Source of the DNA: JBBSQE01 sp038258095
GTDB taxonomy: Bacteria > Actinomycetota > Thermoleophilia > Solirubrobacterales > 70-9
Reading direction: 5' to 3'
Assembly (NCBI GenBank): GCA_038258095.1
Contig: JBBSQE010000132.1
Coordinates: forward strand, 1-9,099
DNA length: 9,099 nt
Numbering within the stretch: the first letter of the stretch is position 1; every line of letters begins with the position of its first letter. Shown here piece after piece: positions 6,081 through 9,099 of this stretch. The notes beneath the pieces are model-generated. The model had not been told where the DNA came from, ran no database searches, and saw only the letters and a program-made list of their open reading frames with translations. The translations under genes and the position numbers were made by a program.

Positions 6081-6857
6081 GTGGCGGCGGCGGCGAGAAC
6101 AGGCGGCAAGGCGACGACCGGCGAGCGGGTCGTCACGTCCGAGGGGGGCTTCAACCCAACCTGGCAGCGCCATGTGGCGGCGTATGAGCTGTGCGCGCCG
6201 TTCCTGGGCGAGGGCAGGGTCCTCGACCTCGGCTGCGGCGTCGGGCACTCCTACGACCGGCTCGCCGCGAGGGAGACGGTGGGCGTCGATCTCCATGGCG
6301 AGGCCCTCGCCGGTCAGGAGCGGGAGACCCGTGTGGCTGACATGCGCGACCTGCCCTTCGGCGAGGCCGAGTTCGACGCCGTTCTCAGCGTTCACTCGAT
6401 CGAGCACGTGCCGGACCCCGAGCGGGCCCTCGCCGAAGCCAAGCGGGTCGTCGTGGCCGGCGGGGCGGTCGTGTTCGTCACCCCCAACCGGCTCACCTTC
6501 GCCAAGCCCGACGAGGTGATCGACCCCTACCACTACGTCGAGTACGACGCGCCCCAGCTCGAGTCACTCTGCTCGGGCGTATTCGGCAGCGTTGGGCTCC
6601 ACGGGATCTTCGGATCCGAGGCATATCGCTCACTGGTCGCCGCGGAGCACACAAAGCTCGATGCCCTGCTGCGCAAGGACCCGCTGCGGGTCCGTCGGCT
6701 CCTTCCCCGTCGGGTGCGCCAGCGGCTCTACGACTGGCGCCTGAGCCGCGAGCGCGCCGACCCCGATCCCGCCGCCGCTTCGATAACCGTCGGCGACTTC
6801 ACCCTCTCTGACCGCGGCCTCGAGGATGCCCTCGACGTGGTCGCCGTCTGCCGCTGA
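6081..6857 (+). CDS. Class I SAM-dependent methyltransferase
   Basis: This 258-residue SAM-dependent methyltransferase shows GRVLDLGCGVGHSY (45-58) as motif I, D70 in VGVDLHG as the ribose-binding acidic residue, VADMRDLPF (85-93), VHSIEHVPDP (104-113), and VAGGAVVFVTPNRLTF. The segment TSEGGFNPTWQRHVAAYEL before the SAM domain looks conserved, so the start must be upstream of residue 17. GTG 6081 is the only suitable codon found. A YHYVEYD stretch followed by a variable, Arg-rich C-terminal half probably shapes the acceptor pocket. The preceding GT2 ends 35 bases upstream, so they are likely in one operon. A TACCGT sequence 3 bases before the GTG resembles the -10 boxes elsewhere but is too close for a standard leaderless start. 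The substrate is unknown. Confidence 0.87.
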   Translation: MAAAARTGGKATTGERVVTSEGGFNPTWQRHVAAYELCAPFLGEGRVLDLGCGVGHSYDRLAARETVGVDLHGEALAGQERETRVADMRDLPFGEAEFDAVLSVHSIEHVPDPERALAEAKRVVVAGGAVVFVTPNRLTFAKPDEVIDPYHYVEYDAPQLESLCSGVFGSVGLHGIFGSEAYRSLVAAEHTKLDALLRKDPLRVRRLLPRRVRQRLYDWRLSRERADPDPAAASITVGDFTLSDRGLEDALDVVAVCR

Positions 6858-6898
6858 TAGAACAGGCGTGGCCGGCGCGAGGCCGGTGGAAAGACAAC

Positions 6899-6906
6899 GG
6901 AGGAGG
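6899..6906 (+). promoter_or_regulatory. Strong ribosome binding site of the dodecin gene
   Basis: GGAGGAGG is a near-ideal Shine-Dalgarno sequence 5 bases before GTG 6912. It is the best one in the window and suggests high translation of the dodecin. Other genes here have weak or no such sites. Confidence 0.75.
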
Positions 6907-6911
6907 ACAGA

Positions 6912-7121
6912 GTGGCAGTCGTGAAGATCATCGAGCTGGTGGGCAGCTCCAAGACCTCGACCGACGACGCGGCGAAGCAGGCCCTGGCGCAGGCGACGGG
7001 ATCGCTCCGCAACATCCGGGCGGTGGACATCGTCTCGACCGGGATCCGCGGCGAGAATCTCGACGAGTACAGGGCACACGTGCGCGTGGCGTTTCTGATC
7101 GAGGGAAGCGACGTCGACTGA
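6912..7121 (+). CDS. Dodecin family small protein
   Basis: This 69-residue protein has the dodecin pattern: a beta strand VVKIIELVGSS, a helix through DDAAKQALAQATGSL, LRNIRAVDIVS, and the final strand pair around YRAHVRVAFLIEG. Dodecins form hollow 12-subunit shells that store or buffer flavins, CoA or related ligands in the cytoplasm. In flavin-binding dodecins a Trp stacks on the isoalloxazine ring just after the LRN-hR segment; here that position appears to be Ala37, as in a group of dodecin-like proteins with NIRGhDVh. Flavin binding is therefore doubtful. The GTG at 6912 is fixed by a strong upstream GGAGGAGG. It follows the methyltransferase by 54 bases and could be either the last gene of that operon or separately transcribed. 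Confidence 0.88.
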   Translation: MAVVKIIELVGSSKTSTDDAAKQALAQATGSLRNIRAVDIVSTGIRGENLDEYRAHVRVAFLIEGSDVD

Positions 7122-7131
7122 GGCGATGCTC

Positions 7132-7155
7132 GGGAGGTTGGAGCGGTCACCTCCC
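7132..7155 (+). repeat. Short hairpin nested in the long inverted repeat
   Basis: GGGAGGT (7132-7138) pairs perfectly with ACCTCCC (7149-7155) across a 10-base loop. It lies 10 bases after the dodecin stop and could act as its terminator stem. It uses bases that the long hairpin at 7137-7209 also needs, so the two folds exclude each other. There is no T-tract. Confidence 0.45.
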
Positions 7156-7209
7156 CTCCGCTAGAAATGCCACTGCCTCTAGCCGCTCCGGGGAGGCGAC
7201 CACTCCAAC
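7137..7209 (-). terminator. Long imperfect inverted repeat between convergent genes, likely terminator
   Basis: The arm 7137-7156 pairs with 7190-7209, and an upper stem 7160-7165 pairs with 7178-7183, leaving a 12-base loop (7166-7177) and an internal loop. The two non-Watson-Crick positions of the lower stem (7144/7202 and 7149/7197) would be C-A and A-C in plus-strand RNA but G-U and U-G in minus-strand RNA, so the fold is better on the minus strand. It begins 12 bases past the stop of the minus-strand DUF559 gene and 15 past the dodecin stop. No U-tract follows on either strand, as in many actinobacterial terminators. A mobile palindromic repeat is an alternative. Confidence 0.6.
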
Positions 7210-7221
7210 TGCGCGACCGGC

Positions 7222-8064
7222 TCAGTCTGTTCGCTGAAGGATGGTTCGCAGCGACGCGGCCACCCACGCGGGTCGATTGAGGATCTGGCGCCAGGTGATC
7301 CGGTGGACCTCGTATCCCAGCAGCGCCAGCTCGATCTCCCGCTCGCGGTCGTCCTCGAAAGCCTGCCGGGTGCCGTGGGTCTCCCAGCCGTCGGTCTCGA
7401 TGATGATTCGCTCGCCGAACAGGAAGTCGGCCTCGTAGGCGCCGATCCGAACGCGCGTCTTCGGAATCGGGAGACCGTGCTTCTCGCAGAGCGCGTACAT
7501 CAGCAGCTCGAGGTCGGAGCGGTTGGGCACGTGGCCCTCGGGCAGCGCCCCTCGCCATCCCTTGATCTCGGCCTGCCGACAGGCCTGGCGAAAGTCACGC
7601 GGTTGGGCGACCCGCGGCAGGTCCTCGAGGATGCGCCGGGGGATCGTGATCGGAATCCCGCTTCGCTCGGTGACGTCGCGCACGCTGAGCGTGCGCGAGC
7701 GGTGGAGCCGGATGCCCTCCCTGCGAAGGCGCCCATTCGCCGTAGGCACCGTGATGTCGATCGGCCAGTCCTCGTCCCACTTCAGAAAACCCCAGAGGCA
7801 GGCGGCGGCGAGATGGCTGAGGACGGCGCCACGTCCGCAGGCGTAAACGGCGGCCAGCCACCTGCCTTCGAGACTGAGCGTGGGATGACCGACCGCATAA
7901 ACGCCTCTGTAGACGCGGTGGAGGAAGCCTGCGGCGACCCATCGCGACACCGCTGTGCTGCCCAGGCCGAATGCACGTAGGAGATCGGTAGTCACCACCC
8001 CATGTCTCTCGGCTGCCGCCTCGGAGACGAGTCGCATTGCCGCGATGTCGAGTTTCGCCCACAT
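7222..8064 (-). CDS. AbiEi-like winged-helix plus DUF559 endonuclease-like domain protein
   Basis: This protein of about 280 residues combines two parts. The N-terminus (RLVSEAAAERHGVVTTDLLRAFGLGSTAVSRWVAAGFLHRVYRGVYAVGH) is the winged-helix segment seen in AbiEi-type antitoxins. The C-terminal ~80 residues match DUF559, related to the Vsr/PD-(D/E)XK nuclease fold: YEADFLF with D213, IIIETDGWETHG with E223 and D225, EDDREREIELALLGYEVHRITWRQI. This fusion is frequent in some high-GC actinobacteria. Biochemical function is unknown, and no partner AbiEii-like toxin is visible beside it. Start codons at 8073 (GTG), 8064 (ATG) and 8037 (ATG) are all possible with no good ribosome site; I chose 8064. 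It is convergent with the dodecin gene and divergent from the rhodanese gene. Confidence 0.82.
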   Translation of the reverse strand: MWAKLDIAAMRLVSEAAAERHGVVTTDLLRAFGLGSTAVSRWVAAGFLHRVYRGVYAVGHPTLSLEGRWLAAVYACGRGAVLSHLAAACLWGFLKWDEDWPIDITVPTANGRLRREGIRLHRSRTLSVRDVTERSGIPITIPRRILEDLPRVAQPRDFRQACRQAEIKGWRGALPEGHVPNRSDLELLMYALCEKHGLPIPKTRVRIGAYEADFLFGERIIIETDGWETHGTRQAFEDDREREIELALLGYEVHRITWRQILNRPAWVAASLRTILQRTD

Positions 8065-8149
8065 GCTGGGCACAAGTCGACAGCCCGCCGCTCTCTCCCC
8101 CTACTCGCCGCTGTTTGCTGTTTCGAAGCCGAGCGCGGCCCGGCCTGGC

Positions 8150-8155
8150 TACAGT
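8150..8155 (+). promoter_or_regulatory. Putative -10 box for the leaderless rhodanese gene
   Basis: TACAGT lies 7 bases before ATG 8163, with no ribosome binding site between. It is identical to the hexamer before ATG 4117. Transcription would start at or very near the ATG. Confidence 0.5.
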
Positions 8156-8162
8156 TCCGCGC

Positions 8163-8603
8163 ATGAGCGACGACGAGCCCGCCAGCGAGACCCAGACCGA
8201 GGCGACAGGGGCGAGCGACGAGACAGCGGCCACCGACGCGACCCTCGATCCGGCCGAGGCGCTGCGGCGCTCTGAGGCCGGCGAGGCCACCCTCGTCGAT
8301 GTGCGGGCGGATCATGAGTGGGATGCCGGGCACATCGCCGGCGCCGAACACGTCGAGCTGAACGACCTCACCGGGGCCGCCGACTCCCTCGGCAGCGGGC
8401 CGCTGGTCTTCCTCTGCCGGGGAGGTCGGCGCTCGGAGATGGCCGCGCAGGCATTCCGTGAGGCCGGGCGGGACGCGCGCTCGATGGAAGGCGGGATGCT
8501 CGCCTGGCACGAGGCCGGGCTACCCCTCGATCCCGAGGCCGGGTACATCGCCGAATCCGGCGATGCCGCGGCGATCCTGGAGGCGCGCAAGCGCGTCGCG
8601 TAG
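8163..8603 (+). CDS. Single-domain rhodanese-like sulfurtransferase
   Basis: This 146-residue protein has a single rhodanese domain after an acidic, Thr/Ala/Glu-rich, probably disordered N-terminus (residues 1-28). The domain shows LVDVRADHEWDAGHIAGAEHVEL (44-66), the catalytic C85 in the active-site loop CRGGRRS (85-91), and the closing GGMLAWHEAGLPL (110-122). Such proteins carry sulfane sulfur as a cysteine persulfide in the cytoplasm and pass it to acceptors such as cyanide or thiols. The ATG at 8163 is chosen because a TACAGT box lies 7 bases upstream; the frame is open further upstream but crosses the promoter. The gene lies 165 bases before a nitrite/sulfite reductase gene on the same strand, fitting a sulfur assimilation role, though hairpins in the gap suggest separate transcripts. 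Confidence 0.92.
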   Translation: MSDDEPASETQTEATGASDETAATDATLDPAEALRRSEAGEATLVDVRADHEWDAGHIAGAEHVELNDLTGAADSLGSGPLVFLCRGGRRSEMAAQAFREAGRDARSMEGGMLAWHEAGLPLDPEAGYIAESGDAAAILEARKRVA

Positions 8604-8615
8604 CCGGGACCTCAA

Positions 8616-8636
8616 GGGGCCTGGCCCCGTTCGGGG
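8616..8636 (+). terminator. GC hairpin(s) after the rhodanese gene
   Basis: GGGGCCTGGCCCC (8616-8628) folds on itself, and its CCCC can instead pair with GGGG 8633-8636 through CCCCGTTCGGGG. It starts 12 bases after the rhodanese stop. A terminator is the simplest reading, although no T-run follows. Confidence 0.45.
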
Positions 8637-8654
8637 AGTGGTTTGAAGCCCGCT

Positions 8655-8671
8655 CAGGGTCGTAAACCCTG
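8655..8671. repeat. Perfect 6-bp dyad upstream of the reductase promoter
   Basis: CAGGGT and ACCCTG are separated by 5 bases. The dyad lies about 19 bases before the predicted extended -10 box, roughly where a -35 element would begin. It could be an operator or a second terminator stem. It shares the CAGGG/CCCTG half-site with the palindrome at 8709-8720. Confidence 0.45.
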
Positions 8672-8689
8672 AATCCCGGTATGGATTAT

Positions 8690-8698
8690 TGCTATTCT
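8690..8698 (+). promoter_or_regulatory. Putative extended -10 promoter of the nitrite/sulfite reductase gene
   Basis: TGC followed by TATTCT matches an extended -10 (TGnTATAAT with two mismatches in the hexamer) in the only AT-rich patch of the window (about 8681-8702). The implied start is near 8705, leaving a 5' leader of about 64 bases. No good -35 is seen, which is normal for extended -10 promoters. Confidence 0.5.
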
Positions 8699-8708
8699 TT
8701 CTGAAGCG

Positions 8709-8720
8709 CCCTGGCCAGGG
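8709..8720. promoter_or_regulatory. 12-bp palindrome, candidate operator at the transcript start
   Basis: CCCTGGCCAGGG is a perfect palindrome beginning about 4 bases after the predicted transcript start of the reductase gene. Binding of a repressor here would block initiation. A hairpin in the leader RNA is a possible alternative, but the stem would lack a normal loop. Confidence 0.4.
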
Positions 8721-8768
8721 GTGCGCGTCCGGTAGACAACCACCCCCCACCAGGAGAAAGCTCGCTCG

Positions 8769-9099
8769 ATGGAACCCGTCTCGGCTCCCCCCAGGGAGAA
8801 GCCAAAGGCAGACGTTTCGACCCTTGATCAGGAGGTCGGGAAGAAGCAGACGGGCAAGGGGGCTCTCGGGTCCCTCGAGAACCCCGAGTCCTACGTCAAC
8901 GTCCCCGGGCACATCATCCCGATCATCGAGCGCGAGTTCGATGACTTCGACAACGAGGCCGAGGACTTCCTGGCCGGCAAGACCGAGGAGAACGAGTTCA
9001 TCGGCTTCCGCCTCAAGCAGGGCGTCTACGGGCAGCGCCAGCCCGACGTCCAGATGGTCCGCGTGAAGCTCCCCTACGGTGGCGTCACCCCCGAGCAGA
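8769..9099 (+). CDS. Siroheme nitrite/sulfite reductase, N-terminal part (3'-truncated)
   Basis: The first 110 residues of a siroheme/[4Fe-4S] nitrite or sulfite reductase are present; the frame is open to the end of the window, and the family is usually about 500-600 residues. After a charged, low-complexity N-terminus the protein has DFLAGKTEENEFIGF and then RLKQGVYGQRQPDVQMVRVKLPYGGVTPEQ (81-110), the start of the ferredoxin-like half-domain of this family. The siroheme and cluster cysteines lie downstream, outside the window. The enzyme would reduce sulfite to sulfide or nitrite to ammonium by six electrons, probably from ferredoxin. The adjacent rhodanese favours sulfite, but the sequence here does not decide it. 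The ATG at 8769 follows AGGAGA (8752-8757) by 11 bases, a longish spacing. Confidence 0.85.
   Translation, partial: MEPVSAPPREKPKADVSTLDQEVGKKQTGKGALGSLENPESYVNVPGHIIPIIEREFDDFDNEAEDFLAGKTEENEFIGFRLKQGVYGQRQPDVQMVRVKLPYGGVTPEQ

Noticed and set aside
6872..6890. CCGGC-GCGAG-GCCGG hairpin before the dodecin gene
   Set aside because: A five-bp GC stem is too common in this base composition to call a terminator or regulator.
8681..8704. Seven-codon frame MDYCYSF upstream of the reductase, a possible Cys-sensing leader peptide
   Set aside because: It has a single Cys codon, no ribosome site, and its bases are better explained as the AT-rich extended -10 promoter. If that promoter is real the ATG is not even transcribed.
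8720..8735. Four-codon frame GTG-CGC-GTC-CGG-TAG in the reductase leader
   Set aside because: A frame this short is expected by chance in GC-rich DNA, and it contains no regulatory codon run.

Overview
The window is GC-rich throughout, with densely packed genes, GTG/TTG starts and short intergenic gaps. Several genes appear to start a few bases after a TAnnnT -10 box, which suggests leaderless transcription. Together with an acyl-CoA carboxylase beta subunit, a candidate epsilon-like small subunit, a dodecin and an AbiEi-like/DUF559 protein, this points to a high-GC actinobacterium. A Thermoleophilia/Solirubrobacterales-like lineage is my best guess. That placement is inference from gene content and style; no rRNA or other marker gene is present.

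Layout. 1-963 (+) is the C-terminal part of a propionyl/acyl-CoA carboxylase carboxyltransferase subunit. 1090-2669 (-) is a translationally coupled pair: a family 2 glycosyltransferase (GT2) followed by a class I SAM methyltransferase. 2694-3117 (+) is a decayed second GT2, with a frameshift and a large internal deletion. It is divergent from the intact GT2, and their -10 boxes overlap. 3053-4063 (-) is an ornithine cyclodeaminase/mu-crystallin family dehydrogenase whose 3' end overlaps the pseudogene. 4117-7121 (+) is a run of five same-strand genes: a small candidate acyl-CoA carboxylase epsilon-like protein, a zinc-ribbon methyltransferase, a GT2, another methyltransferase and a dodecin. 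A long imperfect inverted repeat (7137-7209) lies between the dodecin and a convergent AbiEi-like/DUF559 gene (7222-8064, -). The right end (8163-9099, +) holds a single-domain rhodanese and the start of a siroheme nitrite/sulfite reductase, separated by hairpins and a promoter flanked by two dyads.

How the genes may work together. The two GT2 + methyltransferase groups on opposite strands look like a small module that builds and methylates a polyprenyl-linked or lipid-linked glycan. Substrates cannot be read from sequence. The carboxylase beta subunit and the epsilon-like protein would belong to one acyl-CoA carboxylase if the epsilon assignment holds, but about 3.1 kb of unrelated genes separates them. 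The rhodanese and the reductase suggest a sulfur (or nitrogen) assimilation locus continuing to the right. I found no CRISPR array, tRNA, rRNA, transposase or phage gene. I see no clearly new multi-gene system. The most informative oddities are the GT2 pseudogene, the compact divergent promoter, the strand-asymmetric hairpin and the dyads around the reductase promoter.
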